Part shown: positions 1-7,611 of the stretch, one piece after another
Position numbering within the stretch: position 1 is the first letter of the stretch
Layout: the number at the start of each line of letters is the position of its first letter
Assembly: GCA_031404815.1 (NCBI GenBank)
Contig: JANNIH010000088.1
Location: 1-64,000 of the forward strand
DNA: 64,000 nt
Reading direction: 5' to 3'
Source of the DNA: DASYKS01 sp031404815
GTDB lineage: Bacteria; Acidobacteriota; Thermoanaerobaculia; Multivoradales; UBA5704
Made by a program: the position numbers and the translations under genes
Notes under the pieces: model-generated
The model's input: only the letters and a program-made list of their open reading frames with translations
Told to the model about the DNA's origin: nothing
The model's database searches: none

Positions 1-55
1 CCGGGGTAAGTCACCCAATCGAGCGGAAGAGGCAGATCAGGTAACATCAGGGATG

Positions 56-349
56 TTAGGTGCCGCTGATGGAGGAGAGAAAATACGTATTGTCAAATCC
101 CAAACCATAAAATTCATTGGCCAATAACATCCGTTGATGATTGTCCACTTTATTGACTGCCAGGTAAACCGGTTTTTTAGAACGTCGAAGGTGGTCTGCA
201 ATTTGTTCGTCCAGATCAGTGATTCCTGTAGTGACATCGACCATAAAAATAATTAAGTCAGATTCTTCAATAGCCAGCAGAACCTGCTTGTTTATTTCTT
301 CCTCGAAAATGTCATCGGAGTTCATTACATAACCTCCTGTATCAATTAC
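56..349 (-). pseudogene. der: Fragment of ribosome-biogenesis GTPase Der (EngA), foreign-looking
   Basis: The translation reads VIDTGGYV, then an acidic stretch, then LIIFMVDVTTG and a G4 motif NKVD, which match the first GTPase domain of Der. Der is a double-GTPase factor for 50S ribosome maturation. The wording is typical of Bacteroidetes, and the codons are AT-rich, unlike everything to the right. Similarity begins abruptly at the valine near 349 and stops at 56 after FLSSISGT, where a stop codon follows; the G1 and G2 motifs and the second GTPase domain are missing. It is either an assembly chimera or a transferred fragment. It is not a functional gene as it stands. Confidence 0.75.
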
Positions 350-519
350 AGAGGAACCTCGTTTCTGCTCGCCGAGGGGCTCGGGAGCGGTCAGGATCGT
401 CCGCGGGGCTTTCTTCTGAAAGCAGATGTCCGTTCGGATCGACCGACGGCGCCGATGGACAGGTTCGTCCCACCGGATGCCGGGCTGGTTTCGTCTTGTC
501 TCTCGTGTCGCGAAGGGCT
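350..519. other. Untranslated stretch downstream of rpmI; rplT not found
   Basis: This GC-rich stretch matches the composition of the main contig. In most bacteria rplT (ribosomal protein bL20) follows rpmI directly, but no bL20 start is visible here before the sequence switches to the AT-rich Der fragment near 350. The stretch is probably the rpmI-rplT intergenic leader cut off by the junction. Confidence 0.4.
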
Positions 520-714
520 CTACCGGTGAAGCATCGACTTGAGGATCGCCGAGAACGCCGGTGAACACTGCACGGCCTTGCCCAGCTTCCGCTTCCGTTT
601 CTGAGACTTCTGGGTCAAACCGTGGCGAACTTCCGCCTGATGGCGCATCACTTTGCCGGTCCCGGTGATCTTGAACCGCTTGGCGGCGCCCTTGTGGGTC
701 TTCTGCTTAGGCAA
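520..714 (-). CDS. rpmI: 50S ribosomal protein bL35
   Basis: The 64-residue, strongly basic protein begins MPKQKTHKGAAKRFKITGTG, the diagnostic N-terminus of bL35, a small protein of the large ribosomal subunit. The start codon is TTG at 714, preceded by an AAGGAG ribosome binding site six bases upstream. It lies downstream of thrS and infC in the widespread thrS-infC-rpmI(-rplT) order. The expected rplT is not present because the contig changes identity about 170 bases downstream. Length and sequence are normal. Confidence 0.95.
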   Translation of the reverse strand: MPKQKTHKGAAKRFKITGTGKVMRHQAEVRHGLTQKSQKRKRKLGKAVQCSPAFSAILKSMLHR

Positions 715-846
715 GGGCTTCTCCTTTTTTTCTTCGTCGGCGTCTCTAGTTTTCCGCTCCTGCTCGGCGGTAAAAGACGCGAGAGTCTAGCACAGACGAC
801 CGAAAGGTCGCCGTGCAAAATTCCGTTCTCCTTCGGTCGGGTGCTT

Positions 847-1380
847 TTAAGCGCCCACCTTCTTCGGCGCGTTCTTCGGCCCGCCGAAGATCGCGTGCAT
901 CCGGTTGCCCGCCATCTCCGCGTTCCCTTCGAGCGTGCCGTTCTCTCCGATATCGGCCGCCAGGCGCTGGATCAGCTTGAAGCCGAGGTCGGTGCGGGCC
1001 ATCTCGCGGCCACGAAACTGGACCGTCGCTTTCACCTTGTCACCATCGCCGAGGAAGCGAACCGCGTTCTTGAGCTTGAAGTCGTAGTCGTGGTCGTCGA
1101 TGTTCGGCCGGAACTTGACTTCCTTGACGTGGATGATCTTCTGCTTCTTCCTCGATTCGTGCGTCTTCTTCTTCTGCTGGTAGAGAAACTTGCCGAAATC
1201 CATGATCCGGCACACCGGCGGCTTCGCTTCCGCCGCCACTTCCACCAAGTCGAGGAGGGCCTCTTTGGCCCGCCGCAGGGCGTCTTCGATCGGCACGATG
1301 CCGACCTGGCCGCCTTCGGCGTCGATCAGCCGGACTTCGCGGACGCGGATTCGCTCGTTGACTCTCGCCGTCTTGTCGAT
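847..1380 (-). CDS. infC: Translation initiation factor IF-3, probable ATC start
   Basis: The protein has the IF-3 N-terminal signature ARVNERIRVREVRLID and the C-terminal domain with the basic linker QQKKKTHESRKKQK between them. IF-3 keeps ribosomal subunits apart and proofreads the start codon. No ATG, GTG or TTG lies in frame at the conserved N-terminus. An ATC at 1380-1378 follows the purine-rich site AAAGGTGAG by six bases and gives 177 residues, close to the 180 of E. coli. Rare AUU/AUC starts are a known autoregulatory feature of infC. It sits between thrS and rpmI. Confidence 0.9.
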   Translation of the reverse strand: MDKTARVNERIRVREVRLIDAEGGQVGIVPIEDALRRAKEALLDLVEVAAEAKPPVCRIMDFGKFLYQQKKKTHESRKKQKIIHVKEVKFRPNIDDHDYDFKLKNAVRFLGDGDKVKATVQFRGREMARTDLGFKLIQRLAADIGENGTLEGNAEMAGNRMHAIFGGPKNAPKKVGA

Positions 1381-1468
1381 GGCTAACTCACCTTTCCCTT
1401 CGGTCGCATGTGACCGATCGAACCGCAGCACGGCGCCGCGGTTCGTCTTCCCCTCACTTCCGGGTGCT

Positions 1469-3421
1469 TCAAAGCTCCATGCTGCGCTCCGCGACTTGGG
1501 CGCGCACCCGCGCGGCGAAGTCGTCGATCGGCAGCGCACCCAGGTCGTCCCCGACGCGGCGGCGCACCGACACGGTACGCTCCTCTTTCTCGCGGGCACC
1601 GACCACCAGCATGTAAGGCACCTTCTGGAGCTGCGCCTCTCGAATTTTATAGCCCAGCTTCTCGTTGCGATCGTCCACTTCGACGCGCACTCCGGCCGCA
1701 CCGAGCGCCGAACGCACCTCGTCGGCATAGGCCGCGAACTTCTCAGAGATCGGCAGAACGATGGCCTGCACCGGCGCCAACCAGACCGGAAACGCGCCCG
1801 AGGTCTGTTCGATCAAGATCCCCAAGAAACGCTCGACCGAGCCGAACATGGCCCGGTGGATCATCACCGGCGTGTGCTCCGCGCCATCGGCGCCGACGTA
1901 TGCGAGGCCGAACCGCGCCGGGAGTTGATAGTCGAGCTGGATGGTCCCGAGCTGCCAGGTCCGGCCGATCGCGTCGCGGACGTGAAAATCGATTTTCGGC
2001 CCGTAGAACGCACCGTCGCCGGGGTTCACCCGATAGACCATACCGGCCTTGTCCAGTGCAGCGGCGAGCGCGCGCTCCGCCCGCTGCCAGAGCTCGTCCG
2101 TGCCGATCGATTTCGCCGGCCGGGTCGACAGCTCGATCTCGACGTCGTCGAATCCGAACGTGCCGTAGAGTTCCAGAATCATCCGGCCGAGCGCCAACAC
2201 TTCGCTCTCGATCTGCTCTTCGGTGCAAAAGATGTGGCCGTCGTCCTGGCAGAACGAGCGGACCCGCAGCAGGCCGGAGGTGACGCCGCTCCGCTCGTAG
2301 CGGTGCAGGCGGCCGAAATCGGCGTAGCGGATCGGCAGGTCGCGATACGACCGCATCTTGGTGGCGTAGATCAGGCAGTGGGTCGGGCAGTTCATCGGCT
2401 TGACCGCGAACTCCCGCTCGTCGATCTCGACGAAGAACATCGCGTCCTTGTAGTTCGCGTAGTGGCCGGAGGTCTTCCAGAGTTCGAGGTCGAGGATCTG
2501 CGGCGTCAACACCTCGCCGTAGCCATATCGGACGTACAACTCGCGGACGTAATCGATCAGCCGGTTGTAGACGAACGCACCCTTCGGATGGAAGAACGGC
2601 ATCGCGGGCGCCAGCGGGCTGAAGCTGAACAGGTCGAGCTCCGGCCCGAGCCGCCGATGGTCGCGCGCCCGCGCCTGCTCCAACTGCTCCAGGTGCTTGT
2701 CGAGATCCGCTTGCGAGCCGAACGCGGTGCCGTAGATCCGCTGTAGGCGCTCGCCCGTCTCGTCGCCCTTCCAATAGACGCCGGAGGCTTCGAGCAGCTT
2801 CACCGCGCCGATCTGCGACAGCCGCTGGACGTGCGGACCGCGGCAGAGGTCGACAAAGCCGTCCGGGCCGCCATGCTTGTAGAGCGTGATCCGGTCGCCG
2901 GTCGGAATGTCCTTCAGTCGCTCGATTTTGAGCGACTCCCCCATCCCCGCGAACAGAACGGCCGCCTCTTCACGCGAAATTTCGCTCCGCTCGAACGGGA
3001 GGTCGCCCCCCGCGGCGACGATCTTCCGCATCTCGGCCTCGATCCGCTCCAGATCGTCGGGCGAAAAGGCGTGTGGGATACGGAAGTCGTACTGGAATTT
3101 CTCGCTGTGGTCCTTGCGGCCGACGTCGATCTCGACTTGCGGGAACAGGCGCTTCACCGCATCGGCGAGCACGTGCTCGGCGCTGTGACGGATAAACTCG
3201 CCCGCCTCGGGACTCTTCGAGGTGAAGATGCGGAATGCGCCGCTCTCTTCGAGCGGCTCGCGCAGATCGACCTTGCGACCGCCAAGTTCGGCGCCGATCG
3301 CGTCGCGGCCGAGCCGGGGACCGATTCGATGCGCGACGGCGAGCGCGGTGGTGCCGGGCTCGACTTCGCGCACCGACCCATCGGGCAGAGTCAGGCGGAG
3401 GGTTTCCGTGATTGTGCTCAT
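1469..3421 (-). CDS. thrS: Threonyl-tRNA synthetase
   Basis: This class II synthetase charges tRNA-Thr. The order is an N-terminal TGS domain (about residues 1-65), the editing/SAD domain with the metal-binding HSAEH motif and CRGPH, then the catalytic core with MNCPTHC, motif 2 RYERSG and motif 3 ERFLGILIEQ, and a C-terminal anticodon-binding domain. At 650 residues it is the normal length (642 in E. coli). The ATG at 3421 gives a normal N-terminus (MSTITETLRL); an in-frame TTG at 3445 would add eight residues, and neither start has a strong ribosome binding site. It leads the thrS-infC-rpmI operon. Confidence 0.96.
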   Translation of the reverse strand: MSTITETLRLTLPDGSVREVEPGTTALAVAHRIGPRLGRDAIGAELGGRKVDLREPLEESGAFRIFTSKSPEAGEFIRHSAEHVLADAVKRLFPQVEIDVGRKDHSEKFQYDFRIPHAFSPDDLERIEAEMRKIVAAGGDLPFERSEISREEAAVLFAGMGESLKIERLKDIPTGDRITLYKHGGPDGFVDLCRGPHVQRLSQIGAVKLLEASGVYWKGDETGERLQRIYGTAFGSQADLDKHLEQLEQARARDHRRLGPELDLFSFSPLAPAMPFFHPKGAFVYNRLIDYVRELYVRYGYGEVLTPQILDLELWKTSGHYANYKDAMFFVEIDEREFAVKPMNCPTHCLIYATKMRSYRDLPIRYADFGRLHRYERSGVTSGLLRVRSFCQDDGHIFCTEEQIESEVLALGRMILELYGTFGFDDVEIELSTRPAKSIGTDELWQRAERALAAALDKAGMVYRVNPGDGAFYGPKIDFHVRDAIGRTWQLGTIQLDYQLPARFGLAYVGADGAEHTPVMIHRAMFGSVERFLGILIEQTSGAFPVWLAPVQAIVLPISEKFAAYADEVRSALGAAGVRVEVDDRNEKLGYKIREAQLQKVPYMLVVGAREKEERTVSVRRRVGDDLGALPIDDFAARVRAQVAERSMEL

Positions 3422-3497
3422 CGCCAAGGAAGCGAGTCCTGACAAGGAGTCGAAGCTCCACGGACCGCGGTACTCACGAACTCACGAGCAGACAGGG

Positions 3498-3574
3498 TGG
3501 TAGGCGCTGACGGACTCGAACCGTCGACCTCTACCGTGTGAAGGTAGCGCTCTAACCAGCTGAGCTAAGCGCCC
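3498..3574 (-). tRNA. tRNA-Val (anticodon CAC)
   Basis: The complement folds as a standard cloverleaf: acceptor GGGCGCT pairing with AGCGCCT (first pair G-U), D-arm GCTC...GAGC, anticodon stem CTACC/GGTAG with loop TTCACAC, T-arm GACGG-TTCGAGT-CCGTC, discriminator A and an encoded CCA. The anticodon CAC reads GUG valine codons. Confidence 0.96.
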
Positions 3575-3758
3575 GGTCATGAGCTTGCCAAGGATCGAGG
3601 TTTCGGCATCTATCGGGCTTCGAGCTACGCGAGCGATCCGCGGTGTGCGGCTGCGGCCGGCGCTGTCTCTCTCCCTCACGTCGATACCGATCTCCTTGCG
3701 ATCCTCGCTCCTGCGTTTGTGCCGCCTTGGTGCCCAACGCGGCGACCGCCAAAGCTAT

Positions 3759-3835
3759 TGGTAGGCCCGAGCGGACTTGAACCGCTGACCTCTACGATGT
3801 CAACGTAGCGCTCTAACCAACTGAGCTACGGGCCT
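3759..3835 (-). tRNA. tRNA-Val (anticodon GAC)
   Basis: The complement gives acceptor AGGCCCG/CGGGCCT, D-arm GCTC...GAGC, anticodon stem CTACG/CGTAG around loop TTGACAT, a T-arm with TTCAAGT, and an encoded CCA. The anticodon GAC reads GUC and GUU codons. It is the second valine tRNA in a row, 184 bases upstream of the CAC gene on the same strand, so the two are probably co-transcribed. Confidence 0.96.
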
Positions 3836-4131
3836 AAGCGTCCTCGGCTTCCCTGCTTGCTACCGGGGACGGGAAGTTAGCAGAGGGGCGGAGAGAGTGT
3901 CAATGGTGGCTAAGGCGTGACGGGCATCCGTCGCCCTTCGTGACCGCCAGTGCCATGGGCGTAGAGACGCCCCCAGTCCGCTACCACGATCCTGACCGGG
4001 CGCTGGCCGTCGGGGCGTCTCCCGCAGGCCACGAACGGTTCCGCCCCGTGAGCTGCCGCCCCGAGGTGTAGCGCGAAGTCCCGGGTGCGGCTTCGCAGCA
4101 TGACCGAAGCGATGTTTTCAGGCAGGCTTGC
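3836..4131. other. Intergenic stretch with one unassigned short ORF
   Basis: Only a 63-codon leftward ORF (3910-4101) is open here. Its product contains VVADWGRLYAH and a GGHEGRR segment, has no convincing ribosome binding site, and I recognise no family. It may be a decayed C-terminal gene fragment. No RNA or repeat was seen. Confidence 0.3.
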
Positions 4132-4396
4132 CGCCCCCCTCCATCGCTCAGGCCCGTTTGACCAACCCGATGATCAACAGCAAAACCAGCGCCCCGAGTG
4201 TTGCTGTGAGGATCGTTCCAAGGGTCCCGCCACCGAGAGTGACTCCGAGCTTGCCGAGCAGGAAGTTGCCCAAGAATGCACCCACGATGCCGACCACGAT
4301 GTTTCCGAGCAGGCCGAAGCCGTGCCCTTTCCAGAGCTGGCCAGCCAACCAGCCGGCGATTGCGCCGATCAACAGGAACAGGATGATGTTCATTGT
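4132..4396. repeat. 265-bp direct repeat, copy 1 (GlsB gene)
   Basis: This block matches 5243-5507 with about nine substitutions by eye. The match begins at CGCCCCCCTCCATCG and ends just past the GlsB start codon at CATTGT. Both flanks then diverge. Confidence 0.92.
4148..4393 (-). CDS. GlsB/YeaQ/YmgE-family small membrane protein, copy 1
   Basis: The 81-residue protein is almost entirely hydrophobic, with three predicted membrane helices and the family signature IGAIAGWLAGQLWKG near the N-terminus. This family (also called transglycosylase-associated or CsbD-like stress proteins) sits in the inner membrane and is often general-stress induced; the molecular function is unknown. The amino-acid sequence is identical to the copy at 5259-5504 although the DNA differs at about nine positions, all synonymous. 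Its nearest downstream neighbours are the tRNA genes. Confidence 0.9.
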   Translation of the reverse strand: MNIILFLLIGAIAGWLAGQLWKGHGFGLLGNIVVGIVGAFLGNFLLGKLGVTLGGGTLGTILTATLGALVLLLIIGLVKRA

Positions 4397-4498
4397 TTGC
4401 TCTCCCAGGAGGCTCCTCCTCGCGCAGGTCTCACCGGAGAGGCGACCCGGAGGAGAAAGAATGGACGAAATTCGGCGGGTTGTGCGGAAGCGATCCTA

Positions 4499-4541
4499 CA
4501 GCAACCGCAGCTCCAGCTTGATCTGCGCGATCTGCGCCTGG
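4499..4541 (-). repeat. 43-bp scar of the AAA ATPase gene 3' end
   Basis: These 43 bases are identical to 5841-5883, which encode the last residues (AQIAQIKLELRLL) of the AAA ATPase gene. Here the piece is followed directly by TAG and has no ATPase body upstream. Together with the duplicated GlsB gene it marks a larger ancestral duplication that included the ATPase gene end. The rest of 4397-4636 holds no recognisable gene. Confidence 0.85.
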
Positions 4542-4636
4542 CCCGGTGAGCGGCAGCGTCCAGGCAGGGGTGCCGTCGGTCACCCAGAACGTGAACCAGG
4601 AGGCGGTCCGCGGGAGTCTGGTGCCGGCTCGGTCTC

Positions 4637-4957
4637 TCAGCTACCGATGTATTGCGCGACGCCCGGCTTGGGAGCGCCGAGTGCTTCCAAAAGAGCCGGG
4701 ATGAGTGGCCGCAAATCGGCGAGCCGGTTCGAATGCGCACGAAGGACGATGACTGCGATCGGGAGCACCCCGAGGTTCTGCTGGAACGACAGATTTCGGT
4801 CGACCGTAACGAAGACATCGAACTGCTGAGCCGCCAAGGTCAACAGCTCGCCGTTCTTGATCGTCGCCCAGCCCATTTTCCGCGCGGTTTTGATGTCATG
4901 CCCGAGGACATATCGCGACAGCCGCCAATCGATGCACTCGTCGAGCAGGACTCTCAC
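4637..4957 (-). CDS. DUF5615 PIN-like toxin
   Basis: The 106-residue protein starts MRVLLDECIDWRLS and carries VTVDRNLSFQQN in the middle, the two acidic signatures of DUF5615, a PIN-like nuclease family thought to be the toxin of a type II TA pair. The start codon overlaps the stop of the upstream DUF433 gene (ATGA, 4954-4957), so the two are translationally coupled. Toxin activity is inferred from family and context only. Confidence 0.85.
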   Translation of the reverse strand: MRVLLDECIDWRLSRYVLGHDIKTARKMGWATIKNGELLTLAAQQFDVFVTVDRNLSFQQNLGVLPIAVIVLRAHSNRLADLRPLIPALLEALGAPKPGVAQYIGS

Positions 4958-5166
4958 GATGCTTTCGCGACCAGCAGATCTTTCGCCTCTTCCAAAAAAT
5001 CGATCACTTGCGCGCGAGCAACCATCGGGAATCCTTCGAGGAAATCGTCGATGGATTCGCCGGCCTCAAGATGGTCGAGCACGGTTTGGACCGGCACACG
5101 TGTCCCTGCGAACACCGGAGCTCCGCCCATCACGTCGGGGCTGCAGGAGATGGTCGGTTGCTTCAT
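4954..5166 (-). CDS. DUF433 antitoxin-like protein
   Basis: The 70-residue protein contains GGAPVFAGTRVPVQTVLDHL and the acidic helix GESIDDFLEGFP, the core of DUF433, a winged-helix-like family usually found as the partner of DUF5615. It precedes and overlaps the DUF5615 gene, the standard order in which antitoxin comes first. The pair lies between two copies of the GlsB repeat. DNA binding and autoregulation are family-level expectations. Confidence 0.88.
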   Translation of the reverse strand: MKQPTISCSPDVMGGAPVFAGTRVPVQTVLDHLEAGESIDDFLEGFPMVARAQVIDFLEEAKDLLVAKAS

Positions 5167-5242
5167 GGATAGAGATTAACTCCTGCCGGTCGGTAGCGCA
5201 AACCCGTTGGCGGCCGGGAGCGACGGAGACAACGCCCGCCGT

Positions 5243-5507
5243 CGCCCCCCTCCATCGCTCAGGCCCGTTTGACCAACCCGATGATCAACAGCAAAACCAG
5301 CGCCCCGAGTGTTGCTGTGAGGATCGTTCCTAGAGTCCCGCCACCGAGAGTGACCCCGAGCTTGCCGAGCAGGAAATTGCCCAAGAACGCACCGACGATG
5401 CCGACCACGATGTTGCCGAGCAGGCCGAAGCCGTGCCCCTTCCAGAGCTGGCCAGCCAGCCAGCCGGCGATTGCGCCGATCAACAGGAACAGGATGATGT
5501 TCATTGT
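5243..5507. repeat. 265-bp direct repeat, copy 2 (GlsB gene)
   Basis: Partner of 4132-4396. The two copies lie 1.1 kb apart in the same orientation and bracket the DUF433/DUF5615 pair and the ATPase scar. Confidence 0.92.
5259..5504 (-). CDS. GlsB/YeaQ/YmgE-family small membrane protein, copy 2
   Basis: The 81 residues are identical to the product of 4148-4393: three hydrophobic segments and the GAIAGWLAGQL signature. The roughly nine nucleotide differences between the copies are all silent, so both seem to be held under purifying selection. This copy is the first gene downstream of the PspA/AAA operon and its DUF433 gene, which may tie it to envelope stress. Confidence 0.9.
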   Translation of the reverse strand: MNIILFLLIGAIAGWLAGQLWKGHGFGLLGNIVVGIVGAFLGNFLLGKLGVTLGGGTLGTILTATLGALVLLLIIGLVKRA

Positions 5508-5610
5508 CTACCCTCCGGGAAAGCCTCTTCCTAAGGTAAACCGGGTCGGTTGACCCGTAGGAGGAGGCCGTTAAGAACCAGTGGCTGCGACCACGGACAC
5601 GAACCTCGCG

Positions 5611-5841
5611 CTAGGTCTCCTCGTGCTCACGCATTGTCCGATCGATTTCGTCGCCGTGGGCGGCAGCGTAGCTCCAAGCGTGCTCAAGATCGGCGAGTTC
5701 GAGCGACGGGTAGTTCTCAAGGATCTGGGCGTCGGTCCAGCCGAGGCGGCGATAGCCTTCGATCATCCAAACAGCGATTCGAGTGCCAGCGACGCAGGCA
5801 TCTCCACCCAGAACGCCGGGCGTCTTTTCAATTCCCCTCAC
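5611..5841 (-). CDS. DUF433 protein without a DUF5615 partner
   Basis: The 76-residue protein has the DUF433 core GGDACVAGTRIAVWMIEGYR followed by a helix ending in ENYPSLELADLEHAW. The GTG start at 5841 overlaps the TGA stop of the AAA ATPase gene (GTGA), which implies translational coupling. No DUF5615 gene follows; GlsB copy 2 is next. It may be an orphan antitoxin or a co-opted regulator of the ATPase operon. Confidence 0.82.
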   Translation of the reverse strand: MRGIEKTPGVLGGDACVAGTRIAVWMIEGYRRLGWTDAQILENYPSLELADLEHAWSYAAAHGDEIDRTMREHEET

Positions 5842-7601
5842 AGCAACCGCAGCTCCAGCTTGATCTGCGCGATCTGCGCCTGGATATCCCCCCGGTCCAG
5901 GTCGCGGTAGGCCTCTGGGAGCAGCTCGCGGCTGGTGCATTCGAGGACGGCGGCGAGGATTTGCATCTGGCGCTCGCGGCTGTTGGTGGTCGGGATGAAA
6001 TCGTCGAACGCGCGTTTCATGTGCTCGACCGCGACTTGGGACGAGTCGGCCGCTTCGGCTTCGAGCACGGCGCGGACCAGGACCCCTTCCAGGTCCGAAC
6101 CCGAGTAGCCGATCAGCCGTTCGGGGGTCGTCACTTCGGCGAGGGTGGCCACCGGTGTGCGCAGGCCGAGCTTGGTCTTCATCACCTGGAAAACCTCGTC
6201 GTACTCGTGCATCGTCTCGGGGTAGAAGAGCGGGATGTGCTCCTCCGCCCGCCCCTGGCGTTTCAAGTCGATCGGCAGCAGATCGGGGCGGGCGGTGATC
6301 AGAAACCAGAGGATCTTGCCGCGGTTCCGGGTGTCGCCCATGAAGCTCACGATCTGCCCGAACACGCGGCTTTGGGTGCCGGAATCGCCCGACTGCTCGC
6401 GATTGCCGAGGGCGGTGTCCGCCTCGTCGATCATCACCCCCACGGGGGTGAGCGAGGCGAGGATCTTCAAGATTCGTTCGAGATTCGCCTCGGTCGAGCC
6501 GACCCACATCGAGCGGAAGTTTTTGAGCTTGACGACCGGGAATCCGATCTCCTTGGCGAAGCATTCGACCAGGAAGGTCTTCGCGCTGCCGACCGGACCG
6601 CAGACCAGGTAGCCCATCGGCACCGCGGCCGGATTGCCGCGGGCGATCGCGCGCGCCGCCCGGCGCAGCCGCCCTTTGACCGCGGGCATGCCGGCGACCA
6701 TTGCTAGATCGTACTTCGGCTCGACGTATTCGAGCAGGCCAAGCCCCTCCGTCTCGATCACCTCTTTCTTCACCTGCTTGACGTGATCGAGCGAGAGCGT
6801 TGCCCCGTCCGCATCGACCTCGTCGAGGAGCAGCGCAATCTGCACCCGGGTCATCCCCGCGGTCAGCTCGGCCAGGCGCACGGCGGGTAGGTCCGAACGC
6901 CGCTCGTACCAGTCTGGCGCGCGCACCGCTTCTAAGTAGGCGCGGCGCTCGGGGAGGTCCGGCCGGGTGATCTCCAGCTCGCGGGTGGCGTGCGAGCGGA
7001 CCAGCTTTTGGTCGAGTTCCGCCAGACTCTCGGAAATCATCACGATCACGATGTTCTTGGCCAGCAGCACCGGATCTTGCGACCACTTGCGGAGGTAGAC
7101 CAGGACCGCGCGATCCTCCGGCGTGCGGTAGGAGGCCTCGGCGTTCGGCACCAGGGTTTCGGCGAACGGCAGCAGGAGGACGACCGGCCGCGCGGGACTG
7201 AGCGACGCGGCGTGGCGGAAATACGAATCGAGCAGGGCGAAGCAGTTCGGCGCGTCGCGCGGCAGCCCGTCCCCCCACGTGGTGCCGTGGACCGCGTCGT
7301 ACGCCTTCATCCGCTCCTGGAAGTGCGAGCGGGCGGCGGGGGTGGCGAAGCCGAGCCCCTCGGCGCGATTGAACGTGACGATCGAGGGCCAGGCGGCGAA
7401 CAGCTCCGCCGTGAGGAAATCATCCAGGCCGAGGAAGCGCAAGCCGGCGCTCCCGCGCACCGGGACCAGATCGGCGGGAATGCCGTGGATCACGAACGTC
7501 GACGCCTGCTTCGCCCGGACCGCGCGCACCAGGCGGGCCGCCCAAGCGGGGAGCGAGTCGAGAAATCCGGGGGCGGCGGAGAGGGCGATCGGTTCGGTCA
7601 T
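5838..7601 (-). CDS. Double AAA-type ATPase, PspA-associated
   Basis: The 587-residue protein has two ATPase-like halves. The N-terminal half (about 1-270) shows only a degenerate Walker B-like strand (VVLLLPF, near 140). The C-terminal half is complete: Walker A GPVGSAKT at 335-342, Walker B GVMIDEAD at 388-395, a sensor-1-like strand WFLITARPD and an arginine-finger region LKRQGRAEEH, then an AAA lid. The closest general resemblance is to classical AAA remodelling ATPases. The ATG at 7601 lies ten bases after the upstream membrane coiled-coil gene, and PspA is two genes upstream, so a role in remodelling PspA or membrane assemblies is likely but inferred. Confidence 0.8.
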   Translation of the reverse strand: MTEPIALSAAPGFLDSLPAWAARLVRAVRAKQASTFVIHGIPADLVPVRGSAGLRFLGLDDFLTAELFAAWPSIVTFNRAEGLGFATPAARSHFQERMKAYDAVHGTTWGDGLPRDAPNCFALLDSYFRHAASLSPARPVVLLLPFAETLVPNAEASYRTPEDRAVLVYLRKWSQDPVLLAKNIVIVMISESLAELDQKLVRSHATRELEITRPDLPERRAYLEAVRAPDWYERRSDLPAVRLAELTAGMTRVQIALLLDEVDADGATLSLDHVKQVKKEVIETEGLGLLEYVEPKYDLAMVAGMPAVKGRLRRAARAIARGNPAAVPMGYLVCGPVGSAKTFLVECFAKEIGFPVVKLKNFRSMWVGSTEANLERILKILASLTPVGVMIDEADTALGNREQSGDSGTQSRVFGQIVSFMGDTRNRGKILWFLITARPDLLPIDLKRQGRAEEHIPLFYPETMHEYDEVFQVMKTKLGLRTPVATLAEVTTPERLIGYSGSDLEGVLVRAVLEAEAADSSQVAVEHMKRAFDDFIPTTNSRERQMQILAAVLECTSRELLPEAYRDLDRGDIQAQIAQIKLELRLL

Positions 7602-7611
7602 GGCGGTGCCC

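Noticed and set aside
1190..2746. 518-codon rightward ORF opposite infC/thrS
   Set aside because: Antisense shadow of two conserved genes.
4132..5507. Composite transposon with GlsB repeats as ends
   Set aside because: The repeats are a coding gene without terminal inverted repeats or transposase; duplication explains them better.
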